Source of the DNA: an uncultured bacterium
GTDB lineage: Bacteria; Cyanobacteriota; Vampirovibrionia; Gastranaerophilales; Gastranaerophilaceae
Direction of reading: 5' to 3'
Length of the DNA stretch: 29,133 bases
Assembly: GCA_900551915.1 (NCBI GenBank)
Contig: URXT01000022.1
Span: 1-29,133, forward strand
Part shown: piece by piece, positions 1 to 7,360 of the stretch
Position numbering within the stretch: position 1 is the stretch's first letter
Layout of the letters: each line of letters starts with the position of its first letter
Made by a program: the position numbers and the translations under genes
The notes under the pieces: model-generated
What the model was told of the DNA's origin: nothing
The model's input: the letters and a program-made list of their open reading frames with translations, nothing else
The model's database searches: none

Positions 1-3
1 TTT

Positions 4-20
4 CCCCCCCCCCCCCCCCC
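4..20. repeat. 17-base C homopolymer at window edge
   Basis: A run of 17 consecutive C residues follows three T at the very start of the window, in otherwise AT-rich DNA. A homopolymer this long at a sequence end is often an assembly or sequencing artefact at a contig edge. A phase-variable C tract is the biological alternative, but no reading frame is visibly controlled by it. Confidence 0.8.
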
Positions 21-89
21 TATTGCTGTAAGATAAATAGGGTATTTCGAGGATAGCTTTTTTAACAAAATGAAAGGATGAAATTTGCT

Positions 90-437
90 ATGACAATGTA
101 TCGTGATCAAATGGCTGCACAGCAGCAAATGCAAGCGCAGAAAAAGAAAGTTCAAACCGGTAAAAGAAATTGGCTTGTTGCATTTTTACTTGCAGCATTT
201 TTAGGGCCTTTGGGCATTCACAGATTCTATACCGGCTATACTTTAATTGGTGTTTTACAATTATTGTCTTTTGGCGGTTGTGGTATTTGGCTTTTGATTG
301 ATTATGTAATGCTGGCCTTTAATAAATATAATGATGCTGATGGTTGTGCGCTTGATGATTATAACGGATTAGTTGCGATGATTTTTCTCGGGCTGACAGT
401 CATAGGAACTATCGTTGTATTGTCAGCACGCGGCTAG
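90..437 (+). CDS. TM2 domain membrane protein
   Basis: This is a small integral membrane protein of about 115 residues. A basic, Gln-rich N-terminal segment is followed by a TM2 domain: a hydrophobic helix ending in GPLGIHRFYTG, a short turn, and a second helix around GGCGIWLLIDYVML ending in an N-x-x-DG acidic motif. A further C-terminal hydrophobic helix follows. TM2 domains are two-helix modules widespread in bacteria with no settled biochemical role. An ATG 12 bases upstream abuts the AAAGGA Shine-Dalgarno-like sequence (73-78) and cannot use it, so the ATG at 90 is preferred; the ATG at 96 is also possible. The gene stands alone and ends at a strong hairpin terminator shared with the convergent small gene. 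Confidence 0.85.
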   Translation: MTMYRDQMAAQQQMQAQKKKVQTGKRNWLVAFLLAAFLGPLGIHRFYTGYTLIGVLQLLSFGGCGIWLLIDYVMLAFNKYNDADGCALDDYNGLVAMIFLGLTVIGTIVVLSARG

Positions 438-444
438 CAGCATA

Positions 445-472
445 AAAAAGCCCTCTTTATAGAGGGCTTTTT
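445..472. terminator. Bidirectional Rho-independent terminator
   Basis: A perfect 12-bp stem (AAAAAGCCCTCT paired with AGAGGGCTTTTT) encloses a TTAT loop. The A-run and T-run at the two ends make it work in both directions, so it can end the TM2 gene on the plus strand and the small gene at 475-660 on the minus strand. Confidence 0.9.
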
Positions 473-474
473 AT

Positions 475-660
475 TTATTTTTGAGTTTTAAAAACAGAAA
501 TACTTTTCAGGTTTTCAATATCAAAGTTTGTTTTAATCAAATTATCAAACAGATTGTAGGTTTCAGGTTTGTCAGTTTTGCTGCTCTGATTTTTCCAGTA
601 ATCCTTGTCTAGCTGCGGATTGCCTTTGTTGTTTGAATAATCTGAATACAAGTCTGTCAT
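475..660 (-). CDS. Small hypothetical protein (61 aa)
   Basis: I do not recognise the family. The product is a hydrophilic 61-residue protein with no signal peptide or membrane helix, rich in Asn, Asp, Lys and Ser, with a Tyr/Asn-rich start (MTDLYSDYSNN). Two things support a real gene: an AAGGGG Shine-Dalgarno-like sequence about 7 bases before the ATG, and a strong bidirectional terminator directly after the stop. It is otherwise isolated between convergent TM2 and the downstream end of the GH57 gene. Confidence 0.55.
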   Translation of the reverse strand: MTDLYSDYSNNKGNPQLDKDYWKNQSSKTDKPETYNLFDNLIKTNFDIENLKSISVFKTQK

Positions 661-766
661 GTTGAACCCCTTATTTGCTTTTTCAGTTTAACGGCCGAAA
701 ATTTTAAAACTTTATGGTATGGAAAAATTTTTTTACATTTTTTAATGAAGTAAACATTTTAAAATA

Positions 767-3004
767 TTATTCCCGTTCTCTTGTAATTGTCAAAAGCATG
801 TCGTTTGGAATAAAGAAATCTTTTACCCCGTAATTAGCATTAACTACGCAAAATTCCATTGTTTCGCCTGCACCGATATCAAAAACATCAAACGGAATTT
901 GCAAATCAATAACTTCATCATAAACTGATTTGATATCTTTTGAGTTTTTGAGCACCCAGAGATTGTTCGGAATTGATTTTATAAGTCTTATCAACTGAAC
1001 TTTTTTACTTTTAACGGCTATTTGCAGCTCGTTGTGGAATTTCTCTTTTGATATCGGAAGAATGCTTTCGGTTTTATTAATGAGCCTGATTGGCGAAAGC
1101 GTTTGTTTTCTGTCGGTGTTTCTTGCGTAGAGATATATTTGGAAGGTTTTTTCAATAAGTTCAGGGTTCTTATGAATGTAATCGTTCACATAAAATCTTA
1201 AATAAAGGTTATCCTTGTCATATCCGAAACAAATTCTGTCAAAAAACTTGGATTCTCTCAGAAGCGGGCCGTCAGGAATGTCAATACAGCCTGCATTAAG
1301 CCAGGAATCGTCCATGCTTGCCGTACCATTCATTGCCGGTTTAATTTCGCCTTTCGGGTATCTTGAAGGCTTTGTAATGGCTGAAATTAAAGGTGTATCT
1401 AGATAGGCCGGTGGTTCAAGACCCAGAAATATATAAATATTCTTTAAATGCTCCCGGAAAAGATAGTCGAAAATATTATCACGGCCTGAATCGTTAGGTT
1501 CTCCGTACCACCAGAACCAATCGCTGCCTTCACAGATAAAAAGTTCTTTGCGTGCCTGCTCAATGTTTGGATGAAGCGGATTTTTCTTTACAAAAGCCGA
1601 AAAATCGTCTCTAACCTGTTTTAAATAACTCCAGGCAAGATTTTTTAATGGTTCGTCAATCCATAGTTTAAAGTTTCTGTTAATCCATGAACCTGCATAA
1701 ATTTTGTTCAAAGGTTTGTGGTGCTTTTCTTTTTCAAGATATTCGCTTATCAAAACGGTTTCTAAAGATTTGTCTTCTTCAATGAGTTTGTATAATTTTT
1801 TCAGGAAAACAAAGCCGTCCTGCGGATAGTTTTCCCAGCAGTTTTCGCCATCCATCGCAATTGTTATAAGATGGTTTTCATCAGGTGATGTCAGAAGTTT
1901 TGCCTGCGCTACCTTAATCCTGTCATACAAATCATTTGCCGCAAGTTCAGCGTCATGGTTAGGATATTCGAAACTTATCAGGTTCGGAATTACTGCGTCG
2001 CGGAAAATCATCTTTAAACCGTTTTTGTATTCGTAAGATTTTAAAAGGTGATACGGGTCTTCCAAATAACCCTTAAAATCTCTTACAAATTCGGTTTCAA
2101 TACTGCTTGAAAGAATTCCTTCATCGGAAATCGTCCATTCTATTCCGAGATTTTTAAACATATCAAGCATTTTCGGACTTACACAGTGTTCGGAAGGCCA
2201 AATGCCTTTCGGGCGTTTTCCGAAAAGTTCTTCAATTCTTTTAATCGCAAGTTCGGTTTGAACTTTTGCATCAAGTCCCATTTTTAAGTCAACCGGCAAG
2301 TCTTCATTGAAGGATTTTTTTATTCCGTTTATGTCAAGCAATATCGGCAAAATCGGATGATAATACGGGCTTGTTGTAATTTCAATTCTGTTTTTTGAAA
2401 GTAGTTTCTTATAAGTTGGTATTATTTTTCTTATAATTTCGCGCTGGATTTCTATAATGTTTTGGCGGTCTTCAAGCGTATAATTTTTGCCTTTTTTGAT
2501 AAGTTTTTTCAAATCAGGGTATTTGTTTTTCAAATCAGGATCAAACCAGGCGAGGTTAAATAACGCCATCAAGTCTGAGTATTCCTGGTCAGAAAAAATA
2601 TCAAGCGAGCATTCGGATTTTGAAATCCTTTTTTGATAAAGCCTGTTGTACTCTTCGTTCGGGAAAATCATTGTTTGATAGCCGGCATCAAAAAAATTAT
2701 TCAGGATAAATTCTTTGTCATCGTCGTTCAAATCATTGACGCTTTTGACGGTAATTCGTGAATGCAAATCGTGAATTCCGTTTTCGCCGTAATCAATCAG
2801 TGAATCCAGAAGAACAGGTACGAGGTTAAAGTTAAGCTTGATTTTTTTGAACTTATTAAGGAGTTCGGCCATAGCATAATAATCTTTTACTGCATGAAGC
2901 CTTACCCAGGGCATTAAAAAATCACCATCCGGCGTCAGTTGATAAACAGGCTGGTGCATATGCCAGTAAAAAGCTATGGATAATTTTTTTGTTTGACTCA
3001 TCAT
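767..3004 (-). CDS. Glycoside hydrolase family 57 protein (alpha-glucan enzyme)
   Basis: This is a 745-residue retaining alpha-glucan hydrolase or transferase of family GH57, probably cytoplasmic because no signal peptide is seen. GH57 conserved regions are visible in order: HMHQP (residues 15-19), TSPYYHPILP (211-220), GIWPSEHC with the likely nucleophile Glu272, and AMDGENCWE with the likely acid/base Asp385. The C-terminal ~170 residues, after about residue 570, look like a beta-rich accessory domain (around DRICFGYDKDNLYLRF) resembling those appended to amylolytic enzymes. The start was moved to the tandem ATGs at 3004: GGAG lies about 9 bases upstream, and a longer reading would begin inside the -35 box. 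The exact substrate (glycogen, starch or maltodextrin; hydrolysis or branching) cannot be told from sequence. Confidence 0.9.
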   Translation of the reverse strand: MMSQTKKLSIAFYWHMHQPVYQLTPDGDFLMPWVRLHAVKDYYAMAELLNKFKKIKLNFNLVPVLLDSLIDYGENGIHDLHSRITVKSVNDLNDDDKEFILNNFFDAGYQTMIFPNEEYNRLYQKRISKSECSLDIFSDQEYSDLMALFNLAWFDPDLKNKYPDLKKLIKKGKNYTLEDRQNIIEIQREIIRKIIPTYKKLLSKNRIEITTSPYYHPILPILLDINGIKKSFNEDLPVDLKMGLDAKVQTELAIKRIEELFGKRPKGIWPSEHCVSPKMLDMFKNLGIEWTISDEGILSSSIETEFVRDFKGYLEDPYHLLKSYEYKNGLKMIFRDAVIPNLISFEYPNHDAELAANDLYDRIKVAQAKLLTSPDENHLITIAMDGENCWENYPQDGFVFLKKLYKLIEEDKSLETVLISEYLEKEKHHKPLNKIYAGSWINRNFKLWIDEPLKNLAWSYLKQVRDDFSAFVKKNPLHPNIEQARKELFICEGSDWFWWYGEPNDSGRDNIFDYLFREHLKNIYIFLGLEPPAYLDTPLISAITKPSRYPKGEIKPAMNGTASMDDSWLNAGCIDIPDGPLLRESKFFDRICFGYDKDNLYLRFYVNDYIHKNPELIEKTFQIYLYARNTDRKQTLSPIRLINKTESILPISKEKFHNELQIAVKSKKVQLIRLIKSIPNNLWVLKNSKDIKSVYDEVIDLQIPFDVFDIGAGETMEFCVVNANYGVKDFFIPNDMLLTITRERE

Positions 3005-3029
3005 AAGAGTTAACTCCGACCGTAAAATT

Positions 3030-3058
3030 ATTATATCGTAATTCAACAAATAGGGCAA
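3030..3058 (-). promoter_or_regulatory. Sigma-70-type promoter for the GH57 gene
   Basis: On the minus strand, TTGCCC (3058-3053) and TATAAT (3035-3030) are separated by 17 bases. The predicted transcript would start near 3023, giving a leader of about 19 bases with GGAG. This supports the 3004 start. Confidence 0.7.
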
Positions 3059-3100
3059 TGCAGAAAATTCAGGATTTTACGAAATAATTCCCGAGAACTA

Positions 3101-3129
3101 TTGCATATTTTTTGTAAATTTGCTACAAT
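3101..3129 (+). promoter_or_regulatory. Extended -10 promoter for the SprA-like gene pair
   Basis: TTGCAT (3101-3106) and TACAAT (3124-3129) are spaced by 17 bases, and TGC directly before the -10 makes an extended -10 element. The predicted start lies about 20 bases before the ATG at 3155, leaving room for the GAAGG ribosome site. Confidence 0.65.
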
Positions 3130-3154
3130 CATAGCAGGAAAGAAGGTTAGGATT

Positions 3155-3553
3155 ATGATAAGTGCAGTAAGAATGTTTTCAAATAACTTCACCTCCGCGC
3201 AGAACCAGCAGCGTCAGGAAATGATTAATCAACGCTATAATGAAATTTATTCGCATGAACTTGCGCACCAGAGGGCCGGAGGAAGCCTTGCCGGCGGAAT
3301 TGTAATTGAACGTGATGCAAACGGAATTCCGACAGGCGGCCATGTGCCTATCAAAATGCCGGCACTCGATAAAAACAACCCTGAAAAAACAATTAAGGAT
3401 GCAAATACTGTAATTTCTTCTGCAATGGCACCTTCAGACCCGTCAGACCAGGATTACAGAGTCGCAAATCAGGCAAGGAGCATTAAATCACAGGCTGAAG
3501 CCTACAAAAAAGCACATCCTGAAGTCGGACAAAAACTGGATGTAAGAGGATAA
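3155..3553 (+). CDS. SprA-related family protein with HExxH motif
   Basis: The product is a 132-residue protein resembling the SprA-related family of putative zinc metalloprotease-like proteins. It carries HELAHQRAGG (residues 34-43), which contains HExxH, then a Gly-rich stretch and a G-I-P-T-G-GHVPIKMP segment. A motif of the type A-x-A-P-x-D-P-S-x-Q-D comes near residues 90-100 and is characteristic of the family. There is no signal peptide, and the N-terminus reads MISAVRMFSNNF. The ATG at 3155 is chosen because GAAGG lies 8 bases upstream and because an upstream TTG would fall in the -35 box. The next gene starts 2 bases after its stop, so the two are probably co-transcribed. Proteolytic activity is not proven for this family. 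Confidence 0.8.
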   Translation: MISAVRMFSNNFTSAQNQQRQEMINQRYNEIYSHELAHQRAGGSLAGGIVIERDANGIPTGGHVPIKMPALDKNNPEKTIKDANTVISSAMAPSDPSDQDYRVANQARSIKSQAEAYKKAHPEVGQKLDVRG

Positions 3554-3555
3554 AT

Positions 3556-3774
3556 ATGCGCAAATTTATAGTAATTTTCTTATCTTTTTTATTTTTAAAT
3601 GTTGGAGTAAGTTCTGCTGTTTTTGCTGAAGAAGTTATGTACAATACTGAAACCCAAAAAGTTCACAAAGTTACTTGTGCGCACGCAAAAAAATGCACAA
3701 AAAATTGTATTAAAATTGACAGGAAAGACGCTTATAGCAAGGGCGGAAAGCCTTGTAAAGTCTGCGGCGGCTGA
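3556..3774 (+). CDS. Secreted small Cys-rich putative metal-binding protein
   Basis: The product has 72 residues. A clear Sec signal peptide (about residues 1-24, ending SSAVFA) is followed by a compact domain with five cysteines and a histidine: H37, C41, C47, C51 and the pair PC67-x-x-C70. The pattern (Y-N-x-x-T-x-K-x-H-x-x-x-C, then G-x-P-C-x-x-C) resembles the small zinc-binding modules related to the Ada metal-binding fold that are often appended to secreted nucleases. Here the module stands alone. Translation is probably coupled to the SprA-like gene 2 bases upstream. A role in binding metal or stabilising a partner outside the cytoplasm is inferred. Confidence 0.7.
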   Translation: MRKFIVIFLSFLFLNVGVSSAVFAEEVMYNTETQKVHKVTCAHAKKCTKNCIKIDRKDAYSKGGKPCKVCGG

Positions 3775-3778
3775 TAAA

Positions 3779-3900
3779 TAAAAAACGGGCGGCTAAAAAG
3801 TCAATAATTCTTGCGTCATTGCGAGGACGAACGTAAGTGAGGACGCGGCAATCCTGACGCATATTGCTTAAATCTGACTTTTTAGCCGCCCGTTTTTTTA
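3779..3900. repeat. Long inverted repeat (terminator) enclosing a REP-like palindrome
   Basis: The outer arms, about 24 bp (3780-3803 and 3875-3898), are complementary, with core ACGGGCGGCTAAAAAGTCA. They end in A- and T-runs, so the element can act as a bidirectional terminator for the SprA-like pair and for the convergent gene ending at 3948. The 71-base interior holds a second, nested inverted repeat (GCGTCATTGC at 3813-3822 against GCAATCCTGACGC at 3848-3860) of the CGTCATTGCGAGGA...GCGGCAATCC type. That motif recurs as a dispersed palindromic repeat in many bacterial genomes. Confidence 0.75.
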
Positions 3901-3947
3901 AAAAATTCGATAAGAAACAATTTTTTAAAATATTTTACTGCTAAAGG

Positions 3948-4178
3948 TTATTTTTTGTTTTCTTTTTCAGCTTTTTTAATTGCTTCTTCTTCTTTTTTCT
4001 GAGCATGCTTTTCTTTCATGTCTTCAACTTTTTCTTCGACTTTTTCTTTAACTTTTTCAGCGCCTTTTTTTACATCTTCTTTGACGTCATGCGCTTTCTC
4101 TTTGATATTATGAGCAGCATGTTCAGCTTTTTCTTTTAAGGTTTCTTTGCCTTTATCATTCATTTTTTCGTCTTTCAT
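3948..4178 (-). CDS. LEA-like lysine/glutamate-rich helical protein
   Basis: The product is a 76-residue, highly charged protein made almost wholly of Lys, Glu, Ala, Asp and His in amphipathic helical repeats (for example AEKVKEKVEEKVEDMKEK). It has no hydrophobic core, signal peptide or cysteine. Such composition is typical of group-3 LEA-like and stress-associated bacterial proteins, which are often disordered in solution and fold on membranes or during drying. The start at 4178 is chosen over a longer reading because AGGAG lies 7 bases upstream. A promoter is visible at 4222-4249. The assignment rests on composition only, and the low complexity means other helical proteins would look the same. 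Confidence 0.65.
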   Translation of the reverse strand: MKDEKMNDKGKETLKEKAEHAAHNIKEKAHDVKEDVKKGAEKVKEKVEEKVEDMKEKHAQKKEEEAIKKAEKENKK

Positions 4179-4221
4179 CAGTTTTCTCCTGTAACTTTTT
4201 GTAATACACAATCACAAACTG

Positions 4222-4249
4222 ATTATAAGAGATTTTTCAAAAATTTTAA
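4222..4249 (-). promoter_or_regulatory. Promoter for the LEA-like gene
   Basis: On the minus strand TTAAAA (4249-4244) and a perfect TATAAT (4227-4222) are separated by 16 bases, about 45 bases before the ATG at 4178. The rest of the gap between 4179 and 4318 shows nothing else. Confidence 0.55.
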
Positions 4250-4318
4250 TTGCTCTTCTGCGCTATTATGCGTTATTTTTCATACTGCTTTGAGGTAATA
4301 TTTGGAGAAAATGAAAGT

Positions 4319-5557
4319 TTATTTTTTCAATTTATCTTTTAAAAGTTTTTCTGGCAAAAATTTCGAGGTTTTTTCCGGAGAAATTACATAATTTGACAAA
4401 TTATAACGAAAAAGTCTTGAAGTAATTTCGGCCTGGTTTTTAAAATTCATATAATAATATGCTCTTTGCATGTCTTTGTCCAAATAAGCATTTTGGATTT
4501 TCATAATGCTTCTATCAATTACTTTATCCATATATATGCCAATTTGTTTCAGATTAATTGAATTGTTTACCAGATTTTGTGCGATTTGTGTCATTTTCCG
4601 CAAAAAAATGTTCATTTGCAGTTTGTCAATTTCTGTATCGCGTATGTCAGCTGGAAGATGTTCTAAAAGTTCGTGGTGCATAAATTCTTCAACAGCTGCG
4701 TTTTCAAAGATTTTTTCATTAGTTTTCTCTTGGAGTTCAGCGTAATAATAAGCTGTTTTCTCATGGAATCTGCTTTTTAAATTCATATATAAATCAAAAA
4801 CTTTTGAGGCTTCCTGTTTGTCGGCAAAATCCAGATATGGAGAAAGCAAGTCATATTCAAAAGATTTCAAATTGCTTGTTCCGTAGCCCGTATCAGATAA
4901 AAAATTAAGCAATACAAATTCCCTGTCACTTTTAGGCTGCTCAATTCCGGGCTGACCAAGAACGGTTTTTCCTTTTTGGATTGGAGTTTTTAAGAGGACT
5001 CCGACATCAATAATTCCAGCATTATCATCTGTAATATGAACATTTTGCGCCCTCAAATCAGGATGAAGTATTCTTGTTTCATCCATTCCTTTATCAAGCC
5101 GCTCAAGAATCTCCATAAGAGCTGTCAGATTTTTTTCGTTGAACTGGTTTTTCTGCGGATGCGGAAAACTTCCCGGCACTTTTGACGAAAAGATAAAGAA
5201 TTTGTTATGGAAATTTATGCCGAATAAACCTTTTTGAGAATTATGAAGATAATCCGGATTATTATTTTTAATGCATAAATCTCTTAAAAAATCCAGGTTT
5301 TTGGTTTCTGCCTGCCAGCGTCTCGGAGTCGGAGCCGGAAAGGCTGTGTCTTTAAACAGCTTAACAACGCTGCTGCATAAATCATAAACGATTCCGCTGC
5401 GGCCTTCTCCGATTACATTTTTTAAAGAGTTTTGACTAAGCTGTAAAATATCATTTTCTGTGGCAATTTTTTCAATTGGATAAACAATGCCCTCCGGAAT
5501 TTTATAAGGGGGCCGACAGCCTGCGAAATTCGTATTATTTATACGTCTAATTTCCAT
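4319..5557 (-). CDS. Atypical protein-kinase-fold protein with N-terminal F-x-G motif
   Basis: The product has 412 residues. The kinase landmarks are present in order: a glycine loop GEGRSGIVY (50-58), VVKLF with Lys66, a candidate helix-C Glu84, the catalytic loop HPDLRAQN with Asp167 and Asn172, and IIDVG with metal-binding Asp184 in place of DFG. This set suggests phosphotransferase activity, but the rest of the lobe is short and divergent, so the substrate (protein or small molecule) is unknown. Residues after 200 form a mostly helical domain of no family I recognise. The N-terminus reads MEIRRINNTNFAGC. The ATG at 5557 is used because the longer form would need a TTG start; its ribosome site is weak (GGA about 11 bases upstream). 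The gene follows the cupin gene on the same strand, with a terminator hairpin between them. Confidence 0.65.
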   Translation of the reverse strand: MEIRRINNTNFAGCRPPYKIPEGIVYPIEKIATENDILQLSQNSLKNVIGEGRSGIVYDLCSSVVKLFKDTAFPAPTPRRWQAETKNLDFLRDLCIKNNNPDYLHNSQKGLFGINFHNKFFIFSSKVPGSFPHPQKNQFNEKNLTALMEILERLDKGMDETRILHPDLRAQNVHITDDNAGIIDVGVLLKTPIQKGKTVLGQPGIEQPKSDREFVLLNFLSDTGYGTSNLKSFEYDLLSPYLDFADKQEASKVFDLYMNLKSRFHEKTAYYYAELQEKTNEKIFENAAVEEFMHHELLEHLPADIRDTEIDKLQMNIFLRKMTQIAQNLVNNSINLKQIGIYMDKVIDRSIMKIQNAYLDKDMQRAYYYMNFKNQAEITSRLFRYNLSNYVISPEKTSKFLPEKLLKDKLKK

Positions 5558-5600
5558 GTTTATAATAAATCCGCGCAAATATTTTTTTGCTTTTTTAGAA

Positions 5601-5621
5601 AAAGCCTCTTTAGGAGGCTTT
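5601..5621 (-). terminator. Rho-independent terminator of the cupin gene
   Basis: Reading the minus strand, an 8-bp stem AAAGCCTC/GAGGCTTT with a 5-base loop is followed by a T-rich tract. It lies 4 bases past the cupin stop and about 45 bases before the kinase-like start. Confidence 0.75.
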
Positions 5622-5625
5622 ATAA

Positions 5626-5931
5626 TTATATCTTAATCAATAAAAATTTGCTGTCTTTTTTAGCGAGAACTTTGTGCTGTTCATCTTTTTTAAACATTAA
5701 AATTTCACCTTTTTCAACAGTGAATTTTTCGGCATCAAAGTGAAGTTCAATTTCTCCGTCAATAACATAAACGGCTGCGTCACAGGTTGAGGTGTGAGTG
5801 TCAATTATCTCATCTTTTTTAATAGCTATTGCACTTAGGCTGCTGTTGTTTTCTTCCATTAAAACTTTTCTTGCAAATTTTTCGTCTTGCAAGTCAACGA
5901 TATCTTTTGCCTTTAAAACATTGTAAAACAT
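5626..5931 (-). CDS. Small cupin domain protein
   Basis: The product has 101 residues and is a single-domain cupin (beta-barrel). Cupin motif 1 is recognisable around residues 44-68 (IDTHTSTCDAAVYVIDGEIELH), with His and Cys replacing part of the usual metal-ligand set. Motif 2 is around residues 74-88 (GEILMFKKDEQHKVLA), with one His. The metal site is therefore incomplete compared with enzymes of the family, so a ligand-binding or sensor role is as likely as catalysis. AAGGAG lies 7 bases before the ATG. The gene stands alone, with a terminator after it and a structured leader before it. Confidence 0.8.
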   Translation of the reverse strand: MFYNVLKAKDIVDLQDEKFARKVLMEENNSSLSAIAIKKDEIIDTHTSTCDAAVYVIDGEIELHFDAEKFTVEKGEILMFKKDEQHKVLAKKDSKFLLIKI

Positions 5932-5962
5932 TAGAATTCTCCTTATCTAAACTAAAACCTCA

Positions 5963-6034
5963 AGGCTTTTGATAAAAAAGCCTGCCGGTTTTATTAAAAA
6001 ATCAGCAAATAAAAAAAACAACCTCCGGCAAGGC
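5963..6034 (-). promoter_or_regulatory. Possible structured leader / attenuator upstream of the cupin gene
   Basis: On the minus strand GCCTTGCCGG (6034-6025) can pair with CCGGCAGGC (5988-5980), directly followed by a run of T, as in a terminator with a long loop. AGGCTTTT (5983-5976) can instead pair with AAAAGCCT (5970-5963). The two hairpins share the AGGC segment and exclude each other, as in an attenuator. No ligand class is recognised, and transcription through this region is assumed. Confidence 0.35.
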
Positions 6035-6099
6035 AATTAACAAAATACATACCAGCCAAAATCAATCTACTATAAATGGTGGATATATTGGATTTTTCA

Positions 6100-6128
6100 T
6101 TGACACTGTTTTCATAATATTTTACCAT
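6100..6128 (+). promoter_or_regulatory. Promoter of the RND efflux operon
   Basis: A perfect -35 box TTGACA (6100-6105) is followed after 17 bases by TACCAT (6123-6128). The ATG of the adaptor gene lies about 55 bases downstream behind a GGAGAGAG ribosome site. No repressor gene or clear operator palindrome is next to it. Confidence 0.6.
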
Positions 6129-6184
6129 TTATTTAAAAATACCTTAATAACGTTTACTATAAAACAGATAATTTCGGAGAGAGT

Positions 6185-7360
6185 ATGAAAATTAATTTAA
6201 CCAGAAAACATTGGGCAGTGATAATTCTTTTGGTGATTATAGTACCAATAATTTATAACAAATCAATGAGTTTAATTGCGGGATTTATGCAGCAGCAAGC
6301 CATGAGAATTCCAAAGGAAGTGGTAGTTGATAATCCTCACATTGAAGAAGTTAATATTTCAGCAGAATCAACAGGACGTGTTGAAGCAAAGTATTCTGTA
6401 GATTTGGTTGCAAGAGTTCCCGGATTTTTAATGAAAAAATACTTTAACGAAGGTGATTTTGTTAAAAAAGGCCAGCTTTTGTTCCAGATAGACCCTCGTG
6501 AATACCAGCTTGAAGTAAACAATTCGCAGGCTACAGTAAATCAATACAGCGCTCTTTTGAAAAACGCACAACAGGAGCTAAACAGAGCAAACGCGCTTGT
6601 TAAAGAAGATTTGATAAGCCGTTCGGATGTTGACCAAAGCCTTGCAACAAGAAATCAAAATAAAGCTTTACTTGATGCCGCACGCCAGCAGCTTGAGCTT
6701 GCAAAAGTTAATTTAAGTTATACTTCTGTAAAATCTCCAATTGACGGCAGAATCGGCAAAGTGAATATTACAGAAGGCAACTATGTTACAGCAAATTCAG
6801 GCGGGCTTGTTAACGTTTCAAGTGTAAATCCTGTTTATGTTTCCTTCAGTCTGAAAAGCGATGAGTTTGTAAAGCTTTTAAAAGCAAGTGATCAATTTAA
6901 AGATGTAAAAGTTCAGGTTCAATTCAGCGGTGGCAGCTGGTATGACAAAATAGGAACAGTTAACTTTATAGATAACAAAATTGACAAAAACTCAGGTTCT
7001 GTTGAAATGCGTGCAACTTTTGATAATTCAAAAATGTGGCTTATTCCTGGCGATTACATGAAAGTTAAACTTACAGCTCCGAAAAAGGTTAAGTTCGTGA
7101 CAATTCCGCAATCCTGTACAAAAGGGGATGCTATGAGCGGATACTACGTTTGGGTTGTAGAAGACAATAAAGCTGTCAGAAAAGATATCAAAGTGTCTGA
7201 CAACATAAACAACAACTGGGTTGTAAATGAAGGACTTTTGCTTTCAGACAAAGTTGTCATCTCAGGAATTCAAAGTATCATGTCAGAAGGACAGAAACTT
7301 AAAATAATTGAAAAATCCCAAAATACTGAAAATACCAAAAAGGCAGCAGGTGAAAACTAA
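6185..7360 (+). CDS. RND efflux periplasmic adaptor subunit (AcrA/MexA-type)
   Basis: This is a membrane fusion protein that links an inner-membrane RND pump to a TolC channel. The 391-residue protein has an N-terminal membrane anchor (about 11-27), and no lipobox Cys is visible. It continues with the first half of the lipoyl domain ([22 protein letters not shown], about 75-100), a coiled-coil hairpin rich in Gln, Ala and Leu (about 105-170), and the returning lipoyl half ([18 protein letters not shown]). A beta-barrel and a membrane-proximal domain follow. The size and order match the HlyD/AcrA family. It is the first gene of a three-gene operon, and its stop overlaps the start of the permease gene by one base (TAATG). 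Substrate specificity cannot be read from the adaptor. Confidence 0.93.
   Translation: MKINLTRKHWAVIILLVIIVPIIYNKSMSLIAGFMQQQAMRIPKEVVVDNPHIEEVNISAESTGRVEAKYSVDLVARVPGFLMKKYFNEGDFVKKGQLLFQIDPREYQLEVNNSQATVNQYSALLKNAQQELNRANALVKEDLISRSDVDQSLATRNQNKALLDAARQQLELAKVNLSYTSVKSPIDGRIGKVNITEGNYVTANSGGLVNVSSVNPVYVSFSLKSDEFVKLLKASDQFKDVKVQVQFSGGSWYDKIGTVNFIDNKIDKNSGSVEMRATFDNSKMWLIPGDYMKVKLTAPKKVKFVTIPQSCTKGDAMSGYYVWVVEDNKAVRKDIKVSDNINNNWVVNEGLLLSDKVVISGIQSIMSEGQKLKIIEKSQNTENTKKAAGEN

Noticed and set aside
3779..3900. CRISPR repeat or small RNA gene
   Set aside because: There is only one unit, no regularly spaced repeats, and the structure is explained by a terminator with a nested palindrome.
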